From positions 1,240,001 through 1,304,000 of the forward strand of contig NZ_CP024627.1 in assembly GCF_024449095.1 (NCBI RefSeq): DNA of 64,000 nucleotides, written 5' to 3'. Of this stretch, positions 20,518 to 28,229 are shown one piece after another (position 1 is the stretch's first letter; every line of letters starts with the position of its first letter). This DNA comes from Vibrio coralliilyticus. Its GTDB lineage: Bacteria > Pseudomonadota > Gammaproteobacteria > Enterobacterales > Vibrionaceae. The translations under genes were made by a program, and so were the position numbers. A model generated the notes under the pieces. The model worked only from the letters and a program-made list of their open reading frames with translations, did not search any database and had not been told where the DNA came from.

Positions 20518-20880
20518 ATGAAAACTGAATTATACAAAGAGTTTATGTTTGAAGCGGCGCACCATCTTCCTAACGTACCGGAAGGCCATAAGTGCGGCAG
20601 ATTGCATGGCCACTCTTTCTTAGTTCGTCTTTACGTAGAAGGTGAAGTCGATCCACATACTGGGTGGGTTGTTGACTTTGCAGAAATTAAAGCTGCGTTT
20701 AAACCTATCTATGATCAACTTGACCACTATTACCTCAATGACATTGAAGGTTTAGAAAACCCGACCAGTGAAGTGCTGGCGAAATGGATTTGGCAGAAAC
20801 TTAAACCAACTTTGCCACTATTAAGCAAAGTCGAAATCAAAGAAACCTGTACTGCGGGTTGTATTTACACCGGCAATTAA
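20518..20880 (+). CDS. queD: 6-carboxy-5,6,7,8-tetrahydropterin synthase
   Basis: A 120-residue QueD/PTPS family enzyme, which makes 6-carboxytetrahydropterin from dihydroneopterin triphosphate in the queuosine (preQ0) pathway. Zinc-binding histidines are visible in FEAAHHLP and RLHGHSF, and the catalytic cysteine lies in [11 protein letters not shown]. The C-terminal [11 protein letters not shown] matches the conserved glutamate region. It is a lone gene with its own terminator and a structured leader. Confidence 0.94.
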   Translation: MKTELYKEFMFEAAHHLPNVPEGHKCGRLHGHSFLVRLYVEGEVDPHTGWVVDFAEIKAAFKPIYDQLDHYYLNDIEGLENPTSEVLAKWIWQKLKPTLPLLSKVEIKETCTAGCIYTGN

Positions 20881-20898
20881 GCGACGATATAAATTGTG

Positions 20899-20928
20899 AA
20901 AAGCGAAGCTCAAAGCTTCGCTTTTTTG
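20899..20928 (+). terminator. Terminator of queD
   Basis: AAAAGCGAAGCT/AGCTTCGCTTTT stem around CAA, then TTTTTT. Confidence 0.85.
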
Positions 20929-21041
20929 ATCGTCATGAGATCCGCTATGAATACTCGCCTATGAATGTACCAGTAGGTGAATAGCGAAATTTCTTTATTG
21001 AAGACATTGCAATCCCGCTGTCAATGATTAAGATGACGAGT

Positions 21042-21168
21042 CCCTTCATGTTGAAGGGCAGGCAGCGGAAGGATTGCTGCTTTTGTTTCAAGGGATTGTC
21101 TCATAATATCGGACACCTAAATGATCTTCAAAATTACCACACCGATCATCGAACCTACGGAAGGTTCG
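21042..21168 (+). promoter_or_regulatory. Structured leader upstream of the aromatic permease
   Basis: The stretch of about 420 bases between queD's terminator and the permease start contains three hairpins: CCCTTCA/TGAAGGG (21042-21058), GCAGC/GCTGC followed by TTTTGTTT (21062-21087, a weak terminator form) and CGAACC/GGTTCG (21150-21168). No ordinary gene is convincing here. This layout suggests RNA-level control of the downstream permease. Confidence 0.4.
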
Positions 21169-21285
21169 CCACACACTGCTGTTACCTTTTCTCTTGCCTC
21201 TCAAGCGTTCAACAATGTTTCCTCTCTACGTCATTCTTTTCAACGCGTTTTCTTCTTTAAAGCTCGCTATTCGTATTGTTTTTGA
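21121..21285 (+). CDS. Possible Phe/Tyr-rich leader peptide, 54 aa
   Basis: An ATG-started frame of 54 codons ending 66 bases before the permease start, in the same frame. Its last eleven residues, FFFKARYSYCF, concentrate five Phe and two Tyr codons, which fits ribosome-stalling control of an aromatic amino acid permease. There is no strong ribosome site, and the remainder is not recognisable. It could equally be untranslated leader RNA. Confidence 0.35.
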   Translation: MIFKITTPIIEPTEGSPHTAVTFSLASQAFNNVSSLRHSFQRVFFFKARYSYCF

Positions 21286-21351
21286 TTGTTAGCCCTCGCG
21301 CTAGGCACGCGCACATCTCAATCTTTTCACTTTCAAAATAGATACGAAAAT

Positions 21352-22506
21352 ATGAATACTAAACTTCTTGGTAGTTCCCTGATTATTTCTGGTACCGCGC
21401 TCGGTGCTGGTATGCTCGCAATTCCTATGGTTCTGGCACAATTTGGTTTGTGGTATGGAGCCTTACTAATGGTTTTTATTTGCTTCGGCACCACATATGC
21501 GGCTTTGTTGTTGCTTGAAGCGACGTTAAAGGCAGGCGGTGGCCTTGGTCTTAACTCAGTGGCTCGCCAAACGTTAGGAAAAGTAGGGCAATTAGTGACA
21601 AACTTGCTTCTATACGCTCTGCTAATTTGTCTATTAATGGCTTATATTCTTGGCGCTGCTGATCTTGTCGGTCAGCTGACTCGTGCGATTGGCATTGAGC
21701 TTTCTGCAAGCCAAACTCAGATCCTCTTCACGCTTATTGCTGGCGCGGTTATCGCTTGCGGTACAGGTGTCATTGACAAGCTCAATCGCACGCTGTTTTT
21801 CATTATGATTGCCAGCTTGAGTTTAAGTTTAATACTCCTGCTACCGGATTTTCGCCTAACGAATCTGATGCAGGTGATGAATCATGATCAAGTTGCGTTG
21901 ATCAAGACTAGTGCGGTTCTGTTTACCAGCTTTGGCTTTATGGTTGTTATTCCTTCTCTTGTTTCCTACAACCATGAAGCGACAGATCAGCAATTGCGAA
22001 ACATGGTGATTATTGGTTCTGTGATTCCTTTGATCTGTTACTTGTGCTGGTTGTTTGCGGTTGTGGGTAACTTACAACCAGAGCAGTTAGGCGAGTTTTC
22101 TAATGTCTCAGAACTTATTATTGCGTTTGAATATCACTCACCTTGGATCGGTACGATATTATCTGTATTCACTGGGCTTGCACTTTTGACGTCATTTTTT
22201 GGTGTGGCGATGTCTCTGTTTAACCAAAACCGCGATATGTTCGGACAAAATCGCGTAGTGACATATGTGATGACGTTTATCTTGCCTCTTGTCGGTGCAC
22301 TATTGGCCGCTGATAAGTTTTTGGCGGTACTGAGTTACGCCGGTATCATTTTGGTGTTTCTGGCTGTATTTGTGCCACTGACGATGGTGTATAAAGTCAG
22401 ATTGGCAAATACCGCAACGACGCGATACACCGCTGAGGGAGGCGCTATAATGCTGATGTTCTCTTTGTTGTTTGGTAGTTTCTTGCTGGTCTCACAGGTT
22501 ATTTAA
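21352..22506 (+). CDS. Aromatic amino acid permease (HAAAP family, TyrP/Mtr-like)
   Basis: A 384-residue inner-membrane permease with about eleven hydrophobic helices. The N-terminal signature LLGSSLIISGTALGAGMLAIP is typical of TyrP/Mtr/TnaB proton symporters. FGFMVVIPSLVSYN in the middle is also family-specific. Substrate is tyrosine, tryptophan or phenylalanine; exact specificity cannot be read. Start at ATG 21352; 22 in-frame codons upstream come from the leader. Its native terminator is split by the IS4-family insertion just downstream. Confidence 0.88.
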   Translation: MNTKLLGSSLIISGTALGAGMLAIPMVLAQFGLWYGALLMVFICFGTTYAALLLLEATLKAGGGLGLNSVARQTLGKVGQLVTNLLLYALLICLLMAYILGAADLVGQLTRAIGIELSASQTQILFTLIAGAVIACGTGVIDKLNRTLFFIMIASLSLSLILLLPDFRLTNLMQVMNHDQVALIKTSAVLFTSFGFMVVIPSLVSYNHEATDQQLRNMVIIGSVIPLICYLCWLFAVVGNLQPEQLGEFSNVSELIIAFEYHSPWIGTILSVFTGLALLTSFFGVAMSLFNQNRDMFGQNRVVTYVMTFILPLVGALLAADKFLAVLSYAGIILVFLAVFVPLTMVYKVRLANTATTRYTAEGGAIMLMFSLLFGSFLLVSQVI

Positions 22507-22516
22507 TGAAAAAGCC

Positions 22517-22529
22517 CGGTGAAATACCG
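22517..22529. repeat. Left target-site duplication of the IS4-family element
   Basis: CGGTGAAATACCG, 13 bp, repeated exactly at 23949-23961. The duplicated sequence is itself the top of a terminator hairpin. Removing the element and one copy rebuilds AAAGCCCGGT-GAAAT-ACCGGGCTTT, a 10-bp stem with a five-base loop between the convergent permease and sdaA genes. Confidence 0.85.
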
Positions 22530-22542
22530 CAATGTAGATCAG

Positions 22543-22568
22543 ATAAGGATCGGTTGACCGATCCTTAT
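22543..22568. repeat. Subterminal hairpin in the IS left end
   Basis: ATAAGGATCGGT and ACCGATCCTTAT are perfectly complementary with only TG between, so 11-12 bp of stem. It lies inside the left end of the element, upstream of the transposase, and may limit incoming transcription or translation. Confidence 0.65.
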
Positions 22569-22579
22569 GATGAGAGACA

Positions 22580-22612
22580 ATCGGAAATCTGTTTATAGGT
22601 TTCCGATTTTTT
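22580..22612 (+). terminator. Intrinsic terminator directly before the transposase start
   Basis: ATCGGAAATCT (22580-22590) pairs with AGGTTTCCGAT (22597-22607) with one G-U pair, followed by TTTTTT ending at 22612. The transposase ATG is the very next base (22613). Read-through transcription from the permease would be stopped, and any ribosome site is buried in the stem. Confidence 0.75.
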
Positions 22613-23939
22613 ATGTCTATTCAACACTTCTTTGCCGATTTCCTTGAAGAAAACCCTGTTGATGTTGCCCAACTCACCACCTTTTCTGAACACATTCCCG
22701 ATGCGTGGGTAGCTAAAGCAGCCTCACTGTCCGATAAAGCGACTATCCGTCGACGCCGATTACCGAGCGATATGGTGTTGTGGCTGATTGTGGGTATGGC
22801 TTTTTTTCCGCAATGAACCCATTGCCGAAGTCGCTCGAAGAATGAACGTCTGTGCTGACGGTTTGGCTGATGAAGAGCTATTGGCAAAGAGCGCCTTAAC
22901 CCAAGCAAGACAACGCTTAGGCAAAGCAGCACCCGAATGGCTGTTTAAGCAATGTGGGAAAACGTGGGGACTTGAGCGATACCCTGATGATACATGGCAA
23001 GGCTTACAAGTTTTTGCTGTCGATGGCGCTCTTTTTAGAACGGCTGACACACCAGAATTGAGGGAACATTTTGGCTCTGGAAATACGTCTAGCAACAGAC
23101 AAACACCTCATCCAGTATTGAGAGTTGTGACTAGCTCTCATGTCATCGTTGATGCGGCGATAAGCCCGTATCGCCGAGGTGAAATTCCTCTAGCGATGCC
23201 TTTCATCAACGCTCTACCAGACAACTCAGTGACGTTACTGGATAAAGGTTTTTATGGTGCAGATTTACTCCTTTCTCTGCAAAACAGTGGAATAAATAGA
23301 CACTGGCTTCTCCCTGCAAGGAAAGGAGTCAAATATACTCTACTGGATGATAAAGAAAGCAGTGACATGCTTGTGGAGATGAAGGTCTCACCGCAAGCTC
23401 GTAAAAAGAATCCTCGTCTTCCAGAAAAATGGACAGTCAGAGCCGTCAGTTATGAGGTTCAAGGTAAATCCAAAACGGTGTTTACCTCGCTTCCTAGAGA
23501 GCTGTATGACGCTCAATCTGTGGCAGAGCTTTATCATGAAAGATGGGAAATCGAATTAGGTTATCGTGACATCAAGAGCTCAATGCAACACAACGCTTTA
23601 GTGTTGAGAAGCAAAACAGTCGAACTCGTCTATCAAGAGCTGTGGGGGTTATTACTTGGTTATAACTTGGTGAGACGAGAGGCTAGTCAAGCTGCCGTTG
23701 AACACGGACGCTTACCTAATGAAATCAGCTTTAAGTACGCTTGCCAATTTATAGCCAGCCAGCTCAAAATGATGAGTAAAGCGGAGTCTTTAGGTAACAC
23801 GCCGAAACGCTTAAAGAGCCTTCGAGGAGATTTATCTATCCTCTTTATAGACAAACGCCCTAAGCCAAATCGGCCTAGGGCGGTAAAAATATCAAAGACC
23901 CGATACCCTGTTAATCGCTACGCGGCTCCTCTTAAGTGA
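22613..23939 (+). pseudogene. IS4-family transposase, frameshifted
   Basis: The DDE transposase reads in one frame from 22613 to about 22800, then continues in the +1 frame to 23939. The join is a run of seven T (22801-22807); six T would restore one product of about 442 residues (GMAFFRNEPIAE). Catalytic residues are otherwise intact: VDGALF, LLDKGFYG, and YHERWEIELGYRDIK, a perfect Y-(2)-R-(3)-E-(6)-K signature. So this copy is probably recently inactivated, unless slippage or a sequencing error at the T run explains it. Confidence 0.85.
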
Positions 23940-23948
23940 ACTACGTTG

Positions 23949-23961
23949 CGGTGAAATACCG
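23949..23961. repeat. Right target-site duplication of the IS4-family element
   Basis: Second exact copy of CGGTGAAATACCG, followed by GGCTTT, the descending arm of the original terminator hairpin. Confidence 0.85.
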
Positions 23962-23988
23962 GGCTTTGAAATTGGATAAAGAGGCAAA

Positions 23989-25350
23989 TTAGCAAATAAC
24001 TTTAACGGCTAAACCACCCTGAGACGTTTCGCGGTATTTTGCGTTCATGTCTTTACCGGTTTCTAGCATGGTCTCGATAACCTTATCCAGAGACACAGTC
24101 GGAGCCGATGAACGGCGTAGAGCCATACGAGAGGAATTGATCGATTTCACTGCGGCAATACCGTTACGCTCGATACATGGAACCTGCACCTGACCTGCGA
24201 CAGGGTCACATGTGAGGCCTAGGTTGTGCTCCATCGCGATTTCAGCTGCCATACAGACTTGCTCAGGGCTACCACCCATAAGCTCAGCAAGACCTGCTGC
24301 AGCCATAGAACAAGCAACGCCAACTTCACCCTGACAGCCAACTTCCGCACCTGAAATTGACGCGTTACGCTTGTAAAGGCCACCAATCGCGCCAGAAGCG
24401 GCGAAGTAGCGGATGTAATCTTTCTCAGTGACGGTTTGGATAAACTTGTCATAGTAAGCCAATACCGCTGGGATAATGCCACACGCACCGTTCGTTGGAG
24501 CCGTAACCACACGGCCACCTGCTGCGTTTTCTTCATTGACGGCGAAAGCAAACATGTTGACCCAGTCTACAACAGCCATTGGGTCGTTCGTCGTTTTCTC
24601 AGAAGTCATCAACTGCTGACGAAGAGCCGCAGCACGACGAGGCACGCGCAGTGGACCAGGCAGAATGCCTTCTGTGTTCATACCGCGATCCATACACTCA
24701 CGCATGGTTTTCCAGATGTTAGCGAAGTAAGTTCGAGATTCTTCTTCAGAGTGTAGAGCTGCTTGGTTTTTCATCACAAGAGTGCTGATTGAAAGACCGT
24801 TTTCTTTACACTGGTTTACTAGTTCTTCCGCCGTGGTGAATTCGTAAGGTGCTTTGATCGGGTTTTCTTCTTCTTTGCCGAAGTTCTCTTCGTCAACAAT
24901 GAAGCCACCACCGATTGAATAATAGGTTTTTGAGTACACTTTTTCGTCGTCGATCCATGCGTGGATTTGCATACCATTTTCGTGCAACTCAAGGTTAGTA
25001 GTATGGAAGTTCATACCGCCATCTTTCGGGAACGATACTGTGTGACAGTGCATGCCAACAGGTAGGCGCTCCGTTTCCTCTACACGAGCGATAAAGCCCG
25101 GAATAGAGTCGATATCGACTTTCTCAGGAGTATTGCCTGCAAGACCCATGATGATAGCGATATCTGTGTGGTGACCTTTCCCTGTCAGTGATAGCGATCC
25201 ATAAACGTCAACGGTGATTTTAGTGATGTCGCGCAATTTTCCCATTGAACGTAAATCATCAATAAACTCTTTGCCCGCCTTCATTGGGCCTACAGTGTGC
25301 GAACTTGAAGGACCAACACCGATTTTATAGATGTCAAAAACACTAATCAT
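23989..25350 (-). CDS. sdaA: L-serine ammonia-lyase (iron-sulfur)
   Basis: A 453-residue single-chain L-serine dehydratase, which deaminates serine to pyruvate. N-terminal [20 protein letters not shown] and C-terminal [22 protein letters not shown] are diagnostic; the cysteines near the C-terminus bind the 4Fe-4S cluster. Length matches E. coli SdaA/SdaB. It is downstream of sdaC on the same strand, with a terminator-like hairpin in between. Its own terminator has been split by the IS insertion 28-40 bases past the stop. Confidence 0.95.
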   Translation of the reverse strand: MISVFDIYKIGVGPSSSHTVGPMKAGKEFIDDLRSMGKLRDITKITVDVYGSLSLTGKGHHTDIAIIMGLAGNTPEKVDIDSIPGFIARVEETERLPVGMHCHTVSFPKDGGMNFHTTNLELHENGMQIHAWIDDEKVYSKTYYSIGGGFIVDEENFGKEEENPIKAPYEFTTAEELVNQCKENGLSISTLVMKNQAALHSEEESRTYFANIWKTMRECMDRGMNTEGILPGPLRVPRRAAALRQQLMTSEKTTNDPMAVVDWVNMFAFAVNEENAAGGRVVTAPTNGACGIIPAVLAYYDKFIQTVTEKDYIRYFAASGAIGGLYKRNASISGAEVGCQGEVGVACSMAAAGLAELMGGSPEQVCMAAEIAMEHNLGLTCDPVAGQVQVPCIERNGIAAVKSINSSRMALRRSSAPTVSLDKVIETMLETGKDMNAKYRETSQGGLAVKVIC

Positions 25351-25368
25351 ATCGATTTCCTCAAAATA

Positions 25369-25396
25369 AAGCCTCCCAAGGGGGAGCGGGAGGCTT
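25369..25396 (-). terminator. Intercistronic terminator/attenuator between sdaC and sdaA
   Basis: On the minus strand AAGCCTCCC and GGGAGGCTT pair around a ten-base loop, then TATTTTGA. The weak T-run suggests partial termination, giving more transporter than dehydratase message, or an independent sdaA promoter. Confidence 0.6.
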
Positions 25397-25444
25397 ATTA
25401 TTATCGTTATATTTTTTGTTTAACCACTTAATTCACTAGTGTGA

Positions 25445-26698
25445 TTAAAGTGCTCCGTAGATTACAGAACTAATTGCCGCAAGACCACAGATAGTTGTGA
25501 AAATCTGTACAGGTGCAGAAGTTTTGTACTTCTCCATTGCTGGGACTTTCTGCATTGCGAATACAGGCATTAAGAATAAGATGGCCGCAATCATTGGCGC
25601 GCCCATGGTTTCGATCATGCCAAGGATGCTTGGGTTAACAATAGCCACAATCCAAGTGGTGATAACGATGAATAGTAGAGAAGCTTTTTCAATCTTGCTC
25701 TTCGGTGCTTCAGAGCGAGATTTAACTAGGCCAACAAGACCTTCATGCGCTCCTAGGAAGTGACCAAAGTAGCTAGATGTAATTGCCGCGAATGCGACAA
25801 GTGGGCCCATGTAAGAGATCAGTGGTGACTCATGAACGTTTGCTAGGTAAGACAGTACAGAGATGTTCTGCTCTTGCGCCATTGCTAGCTGCTCTGGAGA
25901 TAGAGACAGTACAACAGAGAATACGAAGAACATAACAAAACCCATCAGCATCATAGCTGCGCCGCCGGTGATAGCATCTGTTTTCTGAACAGCATTTTCA
26001 CCATATACACGACGTTGCTCTTTAGAGAACTGAGAGATGATTGGGCTGTGGTTGAAAGAGAAAACGATGATTGGGATGGCTAGCCAAACGATAGAAGGCA
26101 TTGCAGACCAGTCCGGTGCGACTTCAACCATTGAGCTGTTCCAGTCAGGAATCAGGTAGAAAGACAGAGCAAGAAGGATGAATACCAGTGGGTATACCAT
26201 CGCAGATGTCGCTTTCAACATTAGTTCTTTACCGAATACAACGCCTGCAGTCATTGCTGCAATCAGTGCACCAGACAGCAACCAGCGAGGGATGGACTCC
26301 ATGCCCATTTGGTTGACGAGAAAAGAATCGACTGTGTTTGTAATACCTACACCATAGATAAGAACAATAGGGTAAATAGCAAAGAAATAAGCAAAAGTGA
26401 TAAGGTTTGCGCCAGCTTTACCGAAGTGTTCTTCTACTGTATCAGTGATATCTGCTTCAGGGTTTTTCGCGGAAAGAACGAAACGAGCCAGAGATTTGTG
26501 AGCGAACCAAGTCATTGGAGCGGCGATTAAAGCAAGGATAACTAATGGCCAAAAGCCGCCAGCACCTGCTTTGATTGGAAGGAATAGTACACCAGCACCT
26601 ACAGCAGTACCGAAAAGTGATAGACACCAAGTGAAGTCCTTGTAAGTAAACTTACTAGACGATTGTGCGGCTGAAACCGCCGAATTTGTAACATTCAT
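25445..26698 (-). CDS. sdaC: Serine transporter SdaC (HAAAP/STP family)
   Basis: A 417-residue inner-membrane serine/proton symporter with about eleven helices. WCLSLFGTAVGAGVLFLPIKAG at the N-terminus and VFSFNHSPIISQFSKEQRR in the middle are characteristic. Together with sdaA downstream it forms a serine uptake and catabolism unit. The intergenic region upstream holds a perfect 16-bp palindrome resembling LacI/PurR-type operators. Confidence 0.92.
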   Translation of the reverse strand: MNVTNSAVSAAQSSSKFTYKDFTWCLSLFGTAVGAGVLFLPIKAGAGGFWPLVILALIAAPMTWFAHKSLARFVLSAKNPEADITDTVEEHFGKAGANLITFAYFFAIYPIVLIYGVGITNTVDSFLVNQMGMESIPRWLLSGALIAAMTAGVVFGKELMLKATSAMVYPLVFILLALSFYLIPDWNSSMVEVAPDWSAMPSIVWLAIPIIVFSFNHSPIISQFSKEQRRVYGENAVQKTDAITGGAAMMLMGFVMFFVFSVVLSLSPEQLAMAQEQNISVLSYLANVHESPLISYMGPLVAFAAITSSYFGHFLGAHEGLVGLVKSRSEAPKSKIEKASLLFIVITTWIVAIVNPSILGMIETMGAPMIAAILFLMPVFAMQKVPAMEKYKTSAPVQIFTTICGLAAISSVIYGAL

Positions 26699-26918
26699 TT
26701 TGTGATACTCATTTTTGGGAACAGGAAATAAGTCGGGTGCAATTTTGCATAAAAATCTTGCACGAAAAATAGATCTAAATCATGAATTGATACGAGTGAT
26801 AATATGATATGTCAAAAACAGGTTTTTGCTCACGAAAATGATGTGCTACTGGTGATTTATGCTAATTGTTAAGATTAGAAAAACTAATATTGTTGCGATA
26901 ATGTTTTGTGTATGTCGC

Positions 26919-26934
26919 AAGAAAACGTTTTCTT
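26919..26934. promoter_or_regulatory. Perfect 16-bp palindrome, LacI/PurR-type operator candidate
   Basis: AAGAAAACGTTTTCTT lies about 220 bases upstream of sdaC and 55 bases past the CoA pyrophosphatase gene end. The central AAACGTTT core is that of PurR/LacI-family operators; by my alignment 12 of 16 positions match the PurR consensus ACGCAAACGTTTGCGT. The regulator is not identified. Confidence 0.4.
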
Positions 26935-26988
26935 TATTGATGAATAGTTTAACTAATGTGAGTGAATGTCGGTCGATATTAAGATTTA

Positions 26989-27597
26989 TTAATATTGGTG
27001 CATGATATGCTTCTGCATCGCGTGGATAATTTGTGCAGTCATACCCCAAATAAAGTGCTTTTCATAGGATAAGCCAAATACACGATGTGAATGATTCCGG
27101 AATTGGAAACGCTCACTGTGCAAGTGTCGTTTATCAAGGACAATCTCCGCTGGCACTTCGAACACTTCATCGACCTCGTTGGTGTCTATAGTTGCTTGGT
27201 AATCGGGGGACACAAAAGCAAGAAATGGTGTCACTGTAAACTTACTAATGGTGATGAGCTCTGGCATTTGGCCAAAAATGGAGATTTCATGCTGTGCAAT
27301 GCCGATTTCCTCATAAGTCTCTCTCAATGCTGTGTCAGCTAGTGAATTGTCCCAGTGTTCATATTTTCCACCTGGAAAGCTGACTTGCCCAGGGTGGTGC
27401 TTTAAGTGTTTGGCTCGCTTAGTGAAAATAATGTTCAGGCCGTCGTCTCTTTCAACAAACCCTATAAGTACCGAGGCTTTACGTAAAGAGGCATGGTTAA
27501 TATGCGCAACTCGCTTTAACGCTTCATGGTGGTAGTCGACAGTTTGTTGTAGCTGGAACTTCTGAATTAATTGGTTTTTATTGAGTTCTGACAACAC
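26989..27597 (-). CDS. CoA pyrophosphatase, NudL-type Nudix hydrolase
   Basis: About 202 residues. FTKRAKHLKHHPGQVSFPGG matches the CoA-pyrophosphatase motif that precedes the Nudix box in this family, and ALRETYEEIG is the Nudix helix. It is expected to cleave CoA to 4'-phosphopantetheine and 3',5'-ADP. The start is chosen at GTG 27597, which has GGAG five bases upstream; an in-frame ATG at 27642 is possible but would leave little room for the divergent H-NOX promoter. Confidence 0.82.
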   Translation of the reverse strand: MLSELNKNQLIQKFQLQQTVDYHHEALKRVAHINHASLRKASVLIGFVERDDGLNIIFTKRAKHLKHHPGQVSFPGGKYEHWDNSLADTALRETYEEIGIAQHEISIFGQMPELITISKFTVTPFLAFVSPDYQATIDTNEVDEVFEVPAEIVLDKRHLHSERFQFRNHSHRVFGLSYEKHFIWGMTAQIIHAMQKHIMHQY

Positions 27598-27680
27598 GTT
27601 AGCTCCGTATGTGTATTTGAAAAACTGAACTTTATGATTCATGCTTGAAAGACCATCATATACCAAGGATAGCTCAATAT

Positions 27681-28223
27681 ATGAAAGGAATTATCTTCAC
27701 AGAATTTATGGACTTAGTCGAAGAGAAGTTTGGTCTTGATGCACTTGACCAACTGCTTTCAGATGTTGGTGATGATGGAATTTACACGGCTGTAGGCAGT
27801 TACGACCATAAAGCTTTGGTCGCATTGATTGTTCAATTGAGTAAGCAAACAGGTATTTCTGCGGAGGAATTACAGCGCGTATTTGGTCAGTCTGTTTTTG
27901 AAAATCTTTACCAATCTTTACCCGAGCGAAGTAGTCTTCAGGGGTGCAAAAACTCGCTGCAATTTATCCGATTAGTGGAAGATTATATTCATATTGAGGT
28001 CAAAAAGCTTTATCAGGACGCCAACCCGCCACGCTTTGAATTCATTTCGGAAACGGAAACTGAGATGGTATTTGATTACAAAAGCGCCCGATGTATGTCC
28101 CATGTTTGCTTAGGTTTAATTGAGGGATGTGCCCAGCATTTTGATGAATCATTGAATATAGCCATGGAAAACAACAATAAAAGTGGCAATGATGTTAGGT
28201 TCAAGGTGACGGTCGTAGGGTAA
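27681..28223 (+). CDS. H-NOX haem nitric oxide sensor
   Basis: A 180-residue haem-NO/oxygen-binding protein. MKGIIFTEFMDLVEEKFG is the family start, His104 (DYIHIEVKK) is the proximal haem ligand, and Tyr133-Ser135-Arg137 (YKSAR) forms the YxSxR haem-propionate motif. There is no obvious distal tyrosine for oxygen binding, so an NO sensor is likely. It is six bases upstream of a hybrid histidine kinase, the usual partner whose kinase activity is inhibited by NO-bound H-NOX. Confidence 0.93.
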   Translation: MKGIIFTEFMDLVEEKFGLDALDQLLSDVGDDGIYTAVGSYDHKALVALIVQLSKQTGISAEELQRVFGQSVFENLYQSLPERSSLQGCKNSLQFIRLVEDYIHIEVKKLYQDANPPRFEFISETETEMVFDYKSARCMSHVCLGLIEGCAQHFDESLNIAMENNNKSGNDVRFKVTVVG

Positions 28224-28229
28224 ATGTAG

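Larger units (their letters stand above)
22530..23948 (+). mobile_element. IS4-family insertion sequence, 1419 bp
   Basis: Imperfect terminal inverted repeats: left CAATGTAGATCAGATAAG, right (reverse complement) CAACGTAGTTCACTTAAG. It is flanked by a 13-bp direct repeat, as expected for the IS4 group (11-13 bp). Length and the left-end sequence with an internal hairpin are close to what I recall of E. coli IS4. It encodes one transposase with the YREK signature, interrupted by a frameshift. It is inserted in the intergenic terminator between the aromatic permease and sdaA. Confidence 0.9.

Noticed and set aside
21024..21260. 78-codon frame in the permease leader, rich in Cys and Phe
   Set aside because: No ribosome site, overlaps three hairpins and the more plausible mini-gene in another frame, and composition is unlike a protein gene.
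20881..21351. TyrR boxes upstream of the aromatic permease
   Set aside because: No TGTAAA-N6-TTTACA match of useful quality was found in the region.
22788..22830. Separate start of a second transposase gene in the IS element
   Set aside because: The first codons merely overlap the frameshift region; protein similarity to IS4-group transposase is continuous across the T run, so it is one broken gene.
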